The notes beneath the pieces are model-generated. The model was not told the origin of the DNA. It did not search any database and saw only the letters and a list, made by a program, of their open reading frames with translations. A stretch of 64,000 bases of DNA from an uncultured Mediterraneibacter sp. Its GTDB lineage: Bacteria > Bacillota > Clostridia > Lachnospirales > Lachnospiraceae. The stretch lies in contig NZ_CAKRDI010000012.1 of the NCBI RefSeq assembly GCF_934309415.1, forward strand, positions 22,092 to 86,091, written 5' to 3'. Positions 35,191-45,133 of the stretch are shown in pieces. Made by a program: the position numbers and the translations under genes. Within the stretch, counting starts at the first letter, position 1, and each line of letters begins with the position of its first letter.

Positions 35191-36338
35191 TAAATCAGAT
35201 CCTTGATTGCCTGACTGACAGTTTCTGCAACACGTGGGTCAAATGCTTCCGGAAGAATGTTGTTCTCGTTCAAGTCTTCATCGGCAACCAGTCCTGCGAT
35301 TGCATTGGCAGCGGCAAGCTTCATCTCTTCTGTGATCTGTGTGGCACGTCCTTCGAGAGCTCCTTTGAAGATACCCGGGAAAGCAACAACGTTATTTACC
35401 TGGTTTGGGAAGTCGGAACGTCCTGTACCAACCACTTTGGCTCCGGCTGCTTTTGCAAGATCCGGCATGATCTCCGGAACCGGATTTGCCATAGCGAAGA
35501 GGATGGCATCTTTATTCATGGAAGCAACCATTTCTTGAGATACAATGTTCGGAGCGGATACACCGACAAAGATATCAGCACCTTTGAGTGCGTCTGCCAG
35601 AGTTCCTTTCTTACCTTCCAGGTTTGTTACCTCGGTCATCTGCTGCTGCATCCAGTTCAGATTTGGAGACTCTTTGGAAATGATTCCGTTGATGTCACAC
35701 ATAGTGATTGAAGGGAAACCATAAGTCAGAAGCAGTTTTGTGATTGCAACACCGGCAGAACCGGCACCGTTTACAACAATCTTACAGTTTTCTTTTTTCT
35801 TTCCTGTTACCTTCAGTGCATTGATGATTCCTGCCAGTACAACGATGGCAGTTCCGTGCTGGTCATCGTGGAAGACTGGAATGTCAAGAAGCTCTTTCAG
35901 TCTTGTCTCGATTTCGAAGCAACGAGGTGCGGAGATATCTTCCAGGTTGATTCCGCCAAATGCAGGAGCGATGTTTACGATTGTCTTGATAATCTCTTCT
36001 GTGTCCTGTGTGTCCAGGCAGATCGGTACAGAGTTGACTCCGCCGAATTCTTTAAACAGGACGGATTTACCTTCCATAACCGGCATTGCTGCGAGCGCAC
36101 CGATATTTCCAAGTCCGAGAACGGCACTTCCGTCGGAGATAACGGCAACGGTATTAGCCTTCATTGTATAAGTATAAGCTGCTTCCGGATCTTTGGCGAT
36201 GACCTTACAAGGTTCAGCAACACCCGGTGTATATGCAATTGCAAGATCTTCACGGGACTTTACGTGAGCTTTTGCAGTTGTTTCAAGTTTTCCATTCCAC
36301 TGTTTGTGCATTTCAAGTGCTTTTTCGCTGTTTGTCAT
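35190..36338 (-). CDS. NAD(P)-dependent malic enzyme
   Basis: A 382-residue short malic enzyme that oxidatively decarboxylates malate to pyruvate. The N-terminus (TTAKAHVKSREDLAIAYTPGVAEPC), the metal/substrate block FHDDQHGTAIV and the Rossmann VVNGAGSAGVAI are intact. It lacks the phosphotransacetylase-like C-terminal half of long bacterial forms. GAGGTAAAAAATC precedes the ATG. It heads the operon with the radical SAM and DUF4364 genes. Confidence 0.93.
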   Translation of the reverse strand: MTNSEKALEMHKQWNGKLETTAKAHVKSREDLAIAYTPGVAEPCKVIAKDPEAAYTYTMKANTVAVISDGSAVLGLGNIGALAAMPVMEGKSVLFKEFGGVNSVPICLDTQDTEEIIKTIVNIAPAFGGINLEDISAPRCFEIETRLKELLDIPVFHDDQHGTAIVVLAGIINALKVTGKKKENCKIVVNGAGSAGVAITKLLLTYGFPSITMCDINGIISKESPNLNWMQQQMTEVTNLEGKKGTLADALKGADIFVGVSAPNIVSQEMVASMNKDAILFAMANPVPEIMPDLAKAAGAKVVGTGRSDFPNQVNNVVAFPGIFKGALEGRATQITEEMKLAAANAIAGLVADEDLNENNILPEAFDPRVAETVSQAIKDLI

Positions 36339-36753
36339 GATTTTTTACCTCACTGATATTATTCATTTACTAAGAAATATCATAACACCCGGATGGATTT
36401 GTTGCAATAAAAAAAGTCTTTCCTTTTTGTGGGACATGCTGTATAATGGGTATGTATTTGATAAATCAGTTATAGTCATTTCAGACAAATATTCCCGTAA
36501 CACTTAAGTTGAAGAATTGAATGAACCAGATAGTAGATATTTGTATTAAGAAACATTTGATTCCAGAAAAAAGACCAGACTTATGTTGCCGGCAGAAGCT
36601 GTTTTGTTGTTGTTTACAGTATAGCTGCAAACAGCAATGTATTCGTTACAGGTTACTTTTGAACAGCAGCAATTTTCTGACAGCAGCAGGCTTACAGGAA
36701 GACTTATATATAGGAACATTGAAAAAGAAGACTGGAAGAAAGGAAAACAGCTT
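36339..36753. other. intergenic region and long rho leader
   Basis: A TATAAT at 36442-36447 is a possible rho promoter -10, which would give a leader of about 300 nt. Decayed family A sequences occupy 36606-36670. ORFs here (for example the 78-codon one at 36521) have no ribosome site. Long leaders ahead of rho fit known autoregulation, but no specific site can be defined. Confidence 0.4.
36606..36670. repeat. decayed family A copies in the rho leader
   Basis: GTTGTTGTTTACAG, TATAG and CTGCAAACAGCAAT form a hairpin with two matched changes, followed by CGTTACAGGTTACTTTTGAA, a further fragment. Confidence 0.6.
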
Positions 36754-38103
36754 ATGACACGTGAAAAGTATGAATCATTGTCACTGACAACACTCAAGGA
36801 ACTTGCAAAGACAAGAAAGATGAAAGGTGTTTCTACATTAAAAAAGGGAGATCTGATCACAGCAATGCTTGAGCTGGATGAGAAGGAAAAACAGACTGAG
36901 GCGAATGAAGAAGCAAAAGAAGAAGTAAAAGAAGAGATGAAAGAGAAGAAGGAAGAGACAGACATTGAGCAGCTTGACAGTGGTCATACTGCAAATGGAA
37001 TTCTGGAAGTCCTTCAGGACGGATATGGATTTATCCGAAGCGAAAATTATCTCCCGGGTGATCATGATGTCTATGTTTCTCCGTCACAAATCCGCAGATT
37101 CGGTCTGAAGACAGGTGATATCCTGACTGGAAATACAAGAATCAAGACACAGGGTGAAAAGTTTAGCGCATTGCTTTATGTTTCTACGATCAATGGACTG
37201 CGCCCGGCAGAAGCTGCAAAGAGAAAGAACTTTGAAGACCTGACACCGATTTTCCCAAATGAGAGAATCCGTCTGGAGAATCCGGGATGCTCCACAGCAA
37301 TGAGAATCGTGGATATAATTTCTCCGATCGGTAAAGGACAGAGAGGTATGATCGTATCTCCTCCGAAAGCAGGAAAGACAACACTGTTAAAAGAAGTGGC
37401 ACTGTCAGTACAGAAGACACAGCCAAATATGCATCTTCTGATCCTTCTGATCGACGAGCGTCCGGAGGAAGTGACAGACATCCGTGAGGCAATTGAAGGA
37501 CCGAATGTAGAAGTAATCTATTCTACATTTGATGAACTTCCGGAGCATCACAAACGTGTGTCTGAGATGGTCGTTGCCAGAGCGAAACGTCTGGTTGAGC
37601 ACGGAAAAGATGTTATGATCCTTCTGGACAGCATCACAAGACTTTCCAGAGCGTACAATCTGATCGTACCGCCGTCAGGAAGAACTCTTTCCGGTGGTCT
37701 TGATCCGGCAGCCCTGTACAGCCCGAAGCGTTTCTTTGGTGCAGCCAGAAATATGAGAGAGGGCGGAAGTCTTACCATTCTTGCCACAGCCCTGATCGAT
37801 ACAGGAAGCAAGATGGATGATGTGGTATACGAGGAGTTCAAGGGAACCGGTAACATGGAGCTTGTCCTTGACAGAAAACTGCAGGAGAAGAGGGTATTCC
37901 CGGCCATCGATATTCCGAAATCAGGAACAAGAAGAGACGACCTTCTTTTAAATAAGGAAGAGCAGGAAGCAGCATATATCATCCGCCGTGCCATGAACGG
38001 TATGAAACCGGAAGAAGCGGTAGATAATCTGTTAAATATGTTTGCACGTACAAAAACAAATGCAGAACTGACACAGCAGGTAATCCGTCAGAAATTTATC
38101 TAA
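36754..38103 (+). CDS. rho: transcription termination factor Rho
   Basis: A 449-residue hexameric RNA helicase that ends transcription. It has a SAP-like N-terminal helix pair (LTTLKELAKTRKMKGVSTLKK), an acidic Lys/Glu linker, a cold-shock-like RNA-binding domain (GILEVLQDGYGFIRSENY), Walker A PPKAGKTT (about residue 203) and the RHO Q-loop and R-loop regions to the end. I start it at ATG 36754 after AAAGGAAAA; the longer reading from 36637 adds residues foreign to Rho. It is upstream of rpmE in the usual Firmicutes order. Confidence 0.95.
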   Translation: MTREKYESLSLTTLKELAKTRKMKGVSTLKKGDLITAMLELDEKEKQTEANEEAKEEVKEEMKEKKEETDIEQLDSGHTANGILEVLQDGYGFIRSENYLPGDHDVYVSPSQIRRFGLKTGDILTGNTRIKTQGEKFSALLYVSTINGLRPAEAAKRKNFEDLTPIFPNERIRLENPGCSTAMRIVDIISPIGKGQRGMIVSPPKAGKTTLLKEVALSVQKTQPNMHLLILLIDERPEEVTDIREAIEGPNVEVIYSTFDELPEHHKRVSEMVVARAKRLVEHGKDVMILLDSITRLSRAYNLIVPPSGRTLSGGLDPAALYSPKRFFGAARNMREGGSLTILATALIDTGSKMDDVVYEEFKGTGNMELVLDRKLQEKRVFPAIDIPKSGTRRDDLLLNKEEQEAAYIIRRAMNGMKPEEAVDNLLNMFARTKTNAELTQQVIRQKFI

Positions 38104-38196
38104 AAAAGTATTGCAAATCGTGAAAAATTGTGATACACTTAGAAAGCTGTTTAGAGACATTAATAAGTAATATATAAAAATAGAGAGGTGAAAATC

Positions 38197-38397
38197 ATGC
38201 GCGAAGGTATCCATCCAAATTATTATCAGGCTACTGTAACTTGTAACTGTGGAAACACATTTGTAACAGGATCTACAAAGGAGAACATCCACGTAGAAAT
38301 CTGCTCCAAGTGTCATCCATTCTACACAGGACAGCAGAAAGCTACTCAGGCTCGTGGACGTGTTGATAAGTTCAACAAGAAATACGGCATTAAATAA
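38197..38397 (+). CDS. rpmE: 50S ribosomal protein L31
   Basis: A 66-residue L31 of the zinc-containing type: the Cys ligands are in TCNCGNTF and EICSKCHPF, followed by FYTGQQK and the basic C-terminus. GAGAGGTGA precedes the ATG. Zinc-containing L31 can serve as a zinc store, and organisms with it often have a second, Cys-free copy under Zur control, which is not in this window. Confidence 0.96.
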   Translation: MREGIHPNYYQATVTCNCGNTFVTGSTKENIHVEICSKCHPFYTGQQKATQARGRVDKFNKKYGIK

Positions 38398-38411
38398 GAA
38401 AAATAAATTGA

Positions 38412-38443
38412 AGGCTGAGGTGAATCGCATCTCAGCCTATTTT
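38412..38443 (+). terminator. intrinsic terminator of rpmE
   Basis: AGGCTGAG (38412-38419) pairs with CTCAGCCT (38431-38438), followed by ATTTTTG. Confidence 0.85.
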
Positions 38444-38448
38444 TGTAT

Positions 38449-38481
38449 TAGAGTGTGTTTGAAAAATGCTTTCTGCAAGAG
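38449..38481. repeat. solo family B end
   Basis: TAGAGTGTGTTTGAAAAATG followed by CTTTCTGCAAGAG matches the B terminal repeat plus the subterminal sequence of the right end in inverse orientation. It starts 6 bp after the rpmE terminator. Confidence 0.75.
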
Positions 38482-38645
38482 GGAAGGTTCTATTTGTTGA
38501 ATGTATCCTGTTACATCTCCAAAGACGATTTTGAAGGACGAGATGCATTACTGGCCACGATGCATTGCGAGCAGTATATATGTAGATTACAGAAATGGTT
38601 TTTCGGACATGATTGGAACTTCCCAAAATAAAAAAGAGGTAGATT

Positions 38646-39560
38646 ATGAAATCATCAAATATAGGCGGACAGGCCGTGCTGGAAGGGATTATGATGCGTA
38701 ACGGCGGAAAATATTCTGTGGCAGTCCGTAAGACAGACGGAGAGATCGCTCTGGATGTACAGGATTATAAAAGCGTACTTCCATGGCAGGCTCCGCTGAA
38801 GATTCCGTTTATCAGAGGAATCTTCAATTTTGTAGATTCACTTGTCCTTGGTATGAAGACACTGATGTTTTCAGCCAGTTTTTTCGAGGATGAGGAAGAA
38901 GTGGTTCTCACGAAAGAAGAGGCGAAGAAGCAGGAGAGAAATGAAAAGATTATCATGGACCTGACCGTTGTGGTCTCTGTGATCTTTGCGATTGCACTTT
39001 TTATGGTGCTTCCTTATTTTCTCAGTAATATCGTAAAGAAATATACAGATTCACGGATGCTGATGACGGTATTTGAAGGTGTGATCCGTCTGGTCATCTT
39101 TCTGATTTATATTTTCCTGATCTCCAGAACGAAGGATATTAAAAGAACGTTCATGTATCATGGAGCGGAACATAAGTGTATTAACTGTATAGAGCATGGA
39201 CTGGAACTGAATGTGGAGAATGTAAGAAAAAGTTCCAGACAGCATAAACGTTGTGGAACCAGTTTCCTGTTCTTTGTTATGATCGTCAGTATCATTTTCT
39301 GCTTTTTCATCACAGCAGAATCACAGATTGCACGTGTACTGATTCGTATCGCACTGCTTCCGGTCATTGCAGGTGTTTCTTATGAGATCATCCGTCTTGC
39401 CGGTAACAGTGACAATCCGGTTGTGAATCTTCTGAGCAGACCGGGCATGTGGGTTCAGAACATGACGACGAAAGAGCCGGATGACAGCATGATTGAAGTC
39501 GGTATCTGTGCGGTGGAGGCAGTATTTGACTGGAAAACATGGCAGAAGGAGAATCTGTAA
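38646..39560 (+). CDS. DUF1385 membrane protein
   Basis: A 304-residue protein matching DUF1385: IGGQAVLEGIMMRNGGKYSVAV at the N-terminus, two or three membrane helices in the middle (VVVSVIFAIALFMVLPYFL; VIRLVIFLIYIFLISRTKD) and the conserved YHGAEHKCINCIEHG segment, then two more helices. The His/Cys pattern suggests a metal or thiol site, but the function is unknown. Genomes commonly keep it next to prmC and prfA, as here; the prmC start overlaps its stop (TAATG). Confidence 0.9.
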   Translation: MKSSNIGGQAVLEGIMMRNGGKYSVAVRKTDGEIALDVQDYKSVLPWQAPLKIPFIRGIFNFVDSLVLGMKTLMFSASFFEDEEEVVLTKEEAKKQERNEKIIMDLTVVVSVIFAIALFMVLPYFLSNIVKKYTDSRMLMTVFEGVIRLVIFLIYIFLISRTKDIKRTFMYHGAEHKCINCIEHGLELNVENVRKSSRQHKRCGTSFLFFVMIVSIIFCFFITAESQIARVLIRIALLPVIAGVSYEIIRLAGNSDNPVVNLLSRPGMWVQNMTTKEPDDSMIEVGICAVEAVFDWKTWQKENL

Positions 39561-40516
39561 TGGAACAGAAAAAGAGTGCAAGCCTCAAGACGGCTTATGC
39601 AGAAGGAACAGAGATTCTCAAAGATGCTGGAATCACAGAGCATATGCTGGATGCATGGTATCTGTTGGAATATGTTACAGGAGTAACGAAGGCACGTTAT
39701 TATATGGATCCGGATCGTTCCATGGATTCGGAGGCGTATGAGACGTATCTTGCATGTATTCGGAAACGCGCCACACATATTCCACTGCAGCACATAACCG
39801 GTGTGCAGGAATTTATGGGACTGGAATTTGCAGTCAATGAGCACGTGCTGATTCCACGTCAGGATACAGAAGTTCTGGTAGAAGAAACGCTGGAAGTTTT
39901 GAAAAGAAAGAGCAGAGAGATATCTGGAAACCTGGAAAAATTCAGGAGTACAAAGGGAGAAGCAAAGAGAAAATATGCTGCGGATCTGGAGGATTCTATC
40001 AGATTACTGGATCTTTGCACCGGCTCCGGCTGTATCCTGATCAGTCTGCTTTATTATATGAAAAAAGCCGGACAGAAGATTTCCGGAACCGGGGCAGATA
40101 TTTCAGGAGAAGCACTGAAAGTGGCAGAGAAAAATCTGCGTCTACTGGAAGAAGAAGGGCGACCAACGCTTGTTCAGGGCGATCTTTTTGAGCATCTTTC
40201 CGGAACATACGATGTGATCGTATCCAATCCACCGTACATCCGTACAGCAGAGATCGAGAAGCTGGAAGAAGAAGTAAAGCTGCATGATCCGTTTGGTGCG
40301 CTGGACGGAAAAGAAGATGGATTGTATTTTTACAGAAAGATTATAGAGGAAAGCCAGATGCATCTGAAAAAGCAGGGACAGCTTCTCTTTGAGATCGGAT
40401 ATGATCAGGGTGAGGCAGTCAGCGAGCTGATGAAAAATGCCGGATTTGAACAAGTGTATGTAAAAAAGGACCTGGCAGGACTTGACCGTGTTGTGTCTGG
40501 CGTGTACACTAAATAA
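39560..40516 (+). CDS. prmC: peptide chain release factor N5-glutamine methyltransferase
   Basis: A 318-residue SAM-dependent methyltransferase that methylates the GGQ glutamine of release factors. It has the N-terminal helical domain, the SAM-binding LLDLCTGSGCILISLL and the catalytic NPPY (about residue 223, VIVSNPPYIRT). About 25 extra charged residues lie between the two domains (EVLKRKSREISGNLEKFRS), longer than in many homologues. The start ATG 39560 overlaps the DUF1385 stop, and its substrate gene prfA follows. Confidence 0.95.
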   Translation: MEQKKSASLKTAYAEGTEILKDAGITEHMLDAWYLLEYVTGVTKARYYMDPDRSMDSEAYETYLACIRKRATHIPLQHITGVQEFMGLEFAVNEHVLIPRQDTEVLVEETLEVLKRKSREISGNLEKFRSTKGEAKRKYAADLEDSIRLLDLCTGSGCILISLLYYMKKAGQKISGTGADISGEALKVAEKNLRLLEEEGRPTLVQGDLFEHLSGTYDVIVSNPPYIRTAEIEKLEEEVKLHDPFGALDGKEDGLYFYRKIIEESQMHLKKQGQLLFEIGYDQGEAVSELMKNAGFEQVYVKKDLAGLDRVVSGVYTK

Positions 40517-40558
40517 GATAATAGAATGTAACTTCTCACTGTGAATCAAAGAAATTAT

Positions 40559-40592
40559 GCTATTATTTACAGCATAGCTGCAGACAGTAATG
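40559..40592. repeat. family A hairpin between prmC and prfA
   Basis: TATTATTTACAG, CATAG and CTGCAGACAGTAATG keep hairpin 3 pairing with several changes from the common sequence. It lies 43 bp after the prmC stop. Confidence 0.7.
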
Positions 40593-40670
40593 ACATAATT
40601 GCTGCGTAAGTGAACAGTTACAACAAGGTAATTATAAAATTTTATTCATTAAAGTAAAGGATAGAGAAAT

Positions 40671-41741
40671 ATGTTTGACAGATTAGATGATTTGCTGATT
40701 CGTTATGAAGAAGTAATGGGAGAACTTCAGGAGCCGGACGTAGCCAATGATCCGGAACGGTTCCGTAAACTGATGAAAGAGCAGAGTGATCTTGCTCCGA
40801 TCGTAGAAGCTTATAAAGAATACAAAAGCTGTAAGCAGAACGTAGAGGAAAGCCTTATGATTCTGGAAGAAGAATCTGACGAAGAGATGAGAGAGCTTGC
40901 AAAAGAAGAACTCAATGAGTCCAAGGCAAGAATCGAAGAACTGGAGCAGGAGTTAAAGATTCTCCTTCTTCCAAAAGACCCGAATGATGACAAGAACGTT
41001 ATCGTTGAGATCCGTGCCGGTGCCGGTGGAGATGAGGCAGCACTTTTTGCAGCTGAAGTTTACCGTATGTATGTACATTATGCAGACAGCCGCAGATGGA
41101 AGACAGAGATGATCTCCTTAAATGAGAACGGAATCGGTGGATTTAAAGAGTGTGTATTTATGATCACAGGACAGGGCGCATATTCCCGTATGAAATACGA
41201 AAGTGGTGTACACCGTGTACAGCGTGTGCCGGAGACGGAGAGTGGCGGAAGAATCCATACTTCTACAATCACAGTAGCGGTTATGCCGGAAGCAGAAGAA
41301 GTTGATGTTGTGATCGATGAGAAAGATATCCGTATCGATGTAATGCGTGCATCAGGAAATGGTGGACAGTGTGTCAATACAACAGACTCTGCCGTACGAC
41401 TGACTCATTATCCAACCGGAATCGTAATCTACAGCCAGACAGAGAAGTCTCAGTTACAGAACAAAGAGAAAGCGTTCCGTTTGCTTCGTTCCAAACTGTA
41501 TGACCTGGAACTTGAGAAGAAACAGGCATCTGAGGCAGCAGAGAGAAGAAGCCAGATCGGTACAGGAGACCGTTCTGAGAAGATCAGAACTTACAACTTC
41601 CCACAGGGACGTGTGACAGACCACAGAATCAAGCTGACACTTCACAAACTGGACAGTATTCTGAACGGAGATTTAGATGAGGTTATCGACAGCCTGATCG
41701 CTGCGGACCAGACAGCAAAGCTTGCGAAGATGGAGGAGTAA
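40671..41741 (+). CDS. prfA: peptide chain release factor 1
   Basis: A 356-residue RF1 that reads UAA and UAG stop codons. The GGQ motif ([10 protein letters not shown], about residues 231-233) and the [25 protein letters not shown] block are intact, as is the acidic helical N-terminus. It follows prmC, its modifying enzyme. The end of the gene contains the GGAGG that serves the next start. Confidence 0.96.
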   Translation: MFDRLDDLLIRYEEVMGELQEPDVANDPERFRKLMKEQSDLAPIVEAYKEYKSCKQNVEESLMILEEESDEEMRELAKEELNESKARIEELEQELKILLLPKDPNDDKNVIVEIRAGAGGDEAALFAAEVYRMYVHYADSRRWKTEMISLNENGIGGFKECVFMITGQGAYSRMKYESGVHRVQRVPETESGGRIHTSTITVAVMPEAEEVDVVIDEKDIRIDVMRASGNGGQCVNTTDSAVRLTHYPTGIVIYSQTEKSQLQNKEKAFRLLRSKLYDLELEKKQASEAAERRSQIGTGDRSEKIRTYNFPQGRVTDHRIKLTLHKLDSILNGDLDEVIDSLIAADQTAKLAKMEE

Positions 41742-41745
41742 TAAG

Positions 41746-42639
41746 ATGGAACCGGAATATAAAAGACCGGAACTGGAAGATAAAGAACTGATCGACGGAT
41801 ACTTTGCACAGGCTCCGAGCAGAAGCTGCGAGAGAACATTTGCAAATGTATACCTCTGGTCAAGACAATATAAAGTAAAATATGCGGTGATCCATGATGC
41901 ACTGGTATTTTGCGATGAAGGAAACGGAATTTCTTATGCCTATCCGGTAGGAAAACCGGAAGCTGTGAAGGCGGCACTGGAATATCTGATGGATGACTGT
42001 GAGAAAAAAGAGATTCCGTTCATTATGTACTGTGTGACTCCGGAGAATTTTGAGCAGCTGGAAGGTTGGTATCCGGAGAAATTCCAGATCGAATATGACC
42101 GTGATGAGGCAGATTATATCTATGAATCAGAGAAGCTCGCTACACTTGCGGGCAAGAAGCTTCATGGAAAGCGTAATCATATCAATAAATTCAAATCATT
42201 ATATCCGGACTGGTCCTATGAGCCACTCAGTGATAAGAATGTGGAAGAATGTTTCCAGATGGCGCTGAAATGGCGGAATGGAAACGGATGTGAAGATGAT
42301 CCGGAGAAGAATGCGGAGATGTGCGTGGCACTGAATTCCCTTCGTCTGTATAAAGAACTGGATTTTAAGGGCGGTGTCTTAAGAGCAGCTGGAAAGATCG
42401 TGGCATTTACGATCGGAGAAGAACTGTGCGAAGATACCTTCGTGGTTCATATCGAGAAAGCATTTGCAGATGTGGACGGAGCTTATCCGATGATCAACCA
42501 GCAGTTTGTACAGCATGAATGTGCAGATTACGCTTACGTCAACCGTGAGGATGATGCGGGAGAAGAAGGGCTGCGTAAGGCAAAACTTTCTTATAAACCG
42601 GCATTTCTGGAAGAAAAGGGACTTGTTACGATTCGCTGA
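41746..42639 (+). CDS. DUF2156 protein (aminoacyl-lipid synthase C-terminal-like, GNAT fold)
   Basis: A 297-residue soluble protein like the C-terminal catalytic half of lysyl-phosphatidylglycerol synthases (MprF), without the membrane part. It has two GNAT-like halves; KKLHGKRNHINKF and the GAYPMINQQFVQHECADYAYVNREDDAGEEGLRKAKLSYKP region are typical of the family. It might transfer an amino acid or acyl group from tRNA or CoA; the acceptor is unknown. ATG 41746 lies 5 bp after the prfA stop with its GGAGG inside prfA, so translation is coupled. Confidence 0.85.
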   Translation: MEPEYKRPELEDKELIDGYFAQAPSRSCERTFANVYLWSRQYKVKYAVIHDALVFCDEGNGISYAYPVGKPEAVKAALEYLMDDCEKKEIPFIMYCVTPENFEQLEGWYPEKFQIEYDRDEADYIYESEKLATLAGKKLHGKRNHINKFKSLYPDWSYEPLSDKNVEECFQMALKWRNGNGCEDDPEKNAEMCVALNSLRLYKELDFKGGVLRAAGKIVAFTIGEELCEDTFVVHIEKAFADVDGAYPMINQQFVQHECADYAYVNREDDAGEEGLRKAKLSYKPAFLEEKGLVTIR

Positions 42640-42715
42640 TCAGCAAAGTGATCGGCTCTGAGAAAATAGAAATCGTTATATCGATGCAAGATAAGATAGA
42701 AATGGAGTGACAGAA

Positions 42716-43903
42716 ATGATTTCAAAAAAAATGGAAAATATGGTAGCTAACAGTTCGGCAATCCGTGCGATGTTTGAGGAAGGCAACCGCCTTGCAAAGA
42801 TTTACGGAGCTGAGAATGTATTTGATTTCAGCCTTGGAAATCCGAATGTACCTGCTCCTGAGGCAGTGAAAAAGGCGATGATCGAACTTCTGAACGAGGA
42901 AGATCCGATCGCGCTTCACGGCTACACCAACAGCAATGCGGGCTATGAAGATGTCCGTCAGGCTGTGGCAGAATCTTTGAATGAGCGTTTTGGAACTTCT
43001 TTTGCAGCGAGAAATATTACGATGACTGTCGGCGCGGCAGGTGGACTCAATGTCATTTTAAAAGCAATTTTGGATCCGGGCGATGAAGTAATCGTATTCT
43101 GTCCGTATTTTGGTGAATACAGAAGTTATGTGAATAACTTCGATGGTGTGATCGTGGAGATTTCCCCTGATACAGAGACATTCCAGCCGAAACTGGACGA
43201 GTTCGAGCAGAAGATCACTCCGAAGACAAAGGCAGTCATCGTCAATACGCCGAACAATCCGACCGGAGTTGTTTATTCAGAAGAGACCATCAAGAAACTG
43301 GCAGCAGTGATGGAAGTAAAACAGAAAGAATATGGTACAGATATCATTCTGATCTCCGACGAGCCTTATAGAGAACTGGCTTATGACGGGGTAGAAGTTC
43401 CGTATCTGACAAAATATTATGACAATACAGTGGTGGGATATTCCTACAGTAAATCTCTTTCCCTTCCGGGCGAGCGTATCGGTTATCTGGTGATTCCGGA
43501 CGAAGTAACAGACAGTGAGAAACTCAATGCGGCAGCGAATGTGGCAAACCGTATTCTTGGATTTGTCAATGCACCGACACTGCAGCAGAAAGTTGTAAAA
43601 GCCTGCCTGAATGAGAAGACTGACATTTCTTATTATGACAGAAACAGAGAGACACTTTACAATGGACTGAAAGAACTCGGATTTGAATGTATCAAACCAG
43701 AAGGTGCGTTCTATCTGTTTGTGAAATCTCCGGTAGCAGACGAGAAAGAATTCTGCAATACAGCAAAGAAACACAACATTCTGATCGTCCCGGGAAGCTC
43801 CTTTGGATGCCCTGGATATGTAAGAATGGCATACTGTGTGGCTTATGAGACAATCGTAAATTCACTTCCAAAGTTTGCAGAGCTTGCTGAAGAATATAAA
43901 TAA
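42716..43903 (+). CDS. class I/II pyridoxal phosphate-dependent aminotransferase
   Basis: A 395-residue fold-type I aminotransferase with the NNPTG motif (NTPNNPTGVVYSEE), ISDEPYREL and the PLP lysine in YSKSLSLPGERIGY. It resembles aspartate/aromatic aminotransferases of the AspC/PatA kind; the substrate is undecided. ATG 42716 follows GGAG by 8 bases, and GTG 42707 is the alternative. HisC follows after a family A fragment. Confidence 0.9.
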   Translation: MISKKMENMVANSSAIRAMFEEGNRLAKIYGAENVFDFSLGNPNVPAPEAVKKAMIELLNEEDPIALHGYTNSNAGYEDVRQAVAESLNERFGTSFAARNITMTVGAAGGLNVILKAILDPGDEVIVFCPYFGEYRSYVNNFDGVIVEISPDTETFQPKLDEFEQKITPKTKAVIVNTPNNPTGVVYSEETIKKLAAVMEVKQKEYGTDIILISDEPYRELAYDGVEVPYLTKYYDNTVVGYSYSKSLSLPGERIGYLVIPDEVTDSEKLNAAANVANRILGFVNAPTLQQKVVKACLNEKTDISYYDRNRETLYNGLKELGFECIKPEGAFYLFVKSPVADEKEFCNTAKKHNILIVPGSSFGCPGYVRMAYCVAYETIVNSLPKFAELAEEYK

Positions 43904-43935
43904 TTGTCTTGATAAGAGGAGCCATTCAAGTCGAT

Positions 43936-43990
43936 CTGTGTATCCTTCATGCCAATCAGCGAAGTGACTGACATGGGAGTGAACGGTAAC
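43936..43990. repeat. family A element, hairpin 1 part
   Basis: CTTCATGCCAATCA, GCGAAG and TGACTGACATGGGAGTGAAC form hairpin 1 with two mismatches, flanked by GTGTATC and GGTAAC. The other hairpins are lost. Confidence 0.75.
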
Positions 43991-44048
43991 GAAGTTACAC
44001 AAGGCAGGATTTCAATGTGAAATTAAGAAAGAAACAGAGGAGAAGCAA

Positions 44049-45119
44049 ATGTCCGTTAGAGCAGAACTTTTAAAGAATATAAGAACTGTAGAACCATATG
44101 TTCCAGGTGAGCAGCCACAGAACAAAGTAGTGAAACTGAATACAAATGAGAACCCATATCCGCCGGCACCGGGCGTAGAGCGTGTGCTCAGAGATATGGA
44201 TACAGACCGTTTCCGCCTTTATCCGGATCCGGCAGCGGAGAAACTGACAAAGAGTCTGGCAGAATATTATGGAGTAAAGGAAGATCAGGTATTCGTCGGA
44301 GTTGGATCTGATGATGTACTTTCCATGTGCTTCCTGACTTTCTTTAACTCAGAGAAACCGGTACTTTTCCCGGATATTACATATTCTTTCTACAAAGTAT
44401 GGGCGGAGCTTTACCGTATTCCGTACGAATGCCCGAAGCTGAATGAGGAATTCAGGATCGTGAAGGAAGATTATTATCGTGAGAACGGCGGAATCATCTT
44501 CCCGAATCCGAATGCTCCGACCGCAATCTACGAGGAACTTGATTTTGTGGAAGATATTTTGCAGCACAACCGAGATACCATCGTGATCGTAGATGAGGCA
44601 TATGTTGATTTTGCCGGAAGATCAGCCATGGAACTGATTGACAAATATGACAATCTGATCGTGACACAGACATTTTCCAAGGCGAGAAGTATGGCCGGTA
44701 TGAGAATTGGTTACGCTATTTCAAACCCGGATCTGATCCGTTGCCTGAATGATGTAAAATATTCCTTTAACTCTTATACAATGAACCAGACTTCTATCCT
44801 CTGTGGTGTGGAAGCTGTCAAAGATAAGGCATATTTTGATGAGAATGTCCGTAAGATTGTAGAGACAAGAGAATGGGCAAAAGAGGAACTTGCAAAACTG
44901 GGATTTGAATTCCCGGATGCAAAGGCAAACTTTATCTTTGCAAAACATAAAACTTATGATGCAGGTAAATTATTCGAGGCATTGAAAGAAAATAATATCT
45001 TTGTCAGACACTGGGATGCGCCGAGAATCGGACAGTATCTCAGAATTACCGTTGGTACAAGAGAAGAGATGCAGACACTGTTTGACTTTTTAAAAGATTA
45101 TAAAGAAGAGAAGAATTAA
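44049..45119 (+). CDS. hisC: histidinol-phosphate aminotransferase
   Basis: A 356-residue PLP enzyme with the HisC opening VKLNTNENPYPPAPGV, the PLP lysine in TFSKARSMAGMRIGYA and the C-terminal ENNIFVRHWDAPRIGQYLRITVGT. It converts imidazole-acetol phosphate to histidinol phosphate; no other his gene is in the window, so it is a detached copy and may also serve aromatic amino acids. Part of the LNTNENP and FPNPNAPTA signature is typical for HisC rather than AspC. The next gene starts 14 bp later. Confidence 0.92.
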   Translation: MSVRAELLKNIRTVEPYVPGEQPQNKVVKLNTNENPYPPAPGVERVLRDMDTDRFRLYPDPAAEKLTKSLAEYYGVKEDQVFVGVGSDDVLSMCFLTFFNSEKPVLFPDITYSFYKVWAELYRIPYECPKLNEEFRIVKEDYYRENGGIIFPNPNAPTAIYEELDFVEDILQHNRDTIVIVDEAYVDFAGRSAMELIDKYDNLIVTQTFSKARSMAGMRIGYAISNPDLIRCLNDVKYSFNSYTMNQTSILCGVEAVKDKAYFDENVRKIVETREWAKEELAKLGFEFPDAKANFIFAKHKTYDAGKLFEALKENNIFVRHWDAPRIGQYLRITVGTREEMQTLFDFLKDYKEEKN

Positions 45120-45133
45120 GGAGAATTGAATAC

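Noticed and set aside
36521..36757. ORF of 78 codons in the rho leader
   Set aside because: It has no ribosome site and crosses decayed family A sequences.
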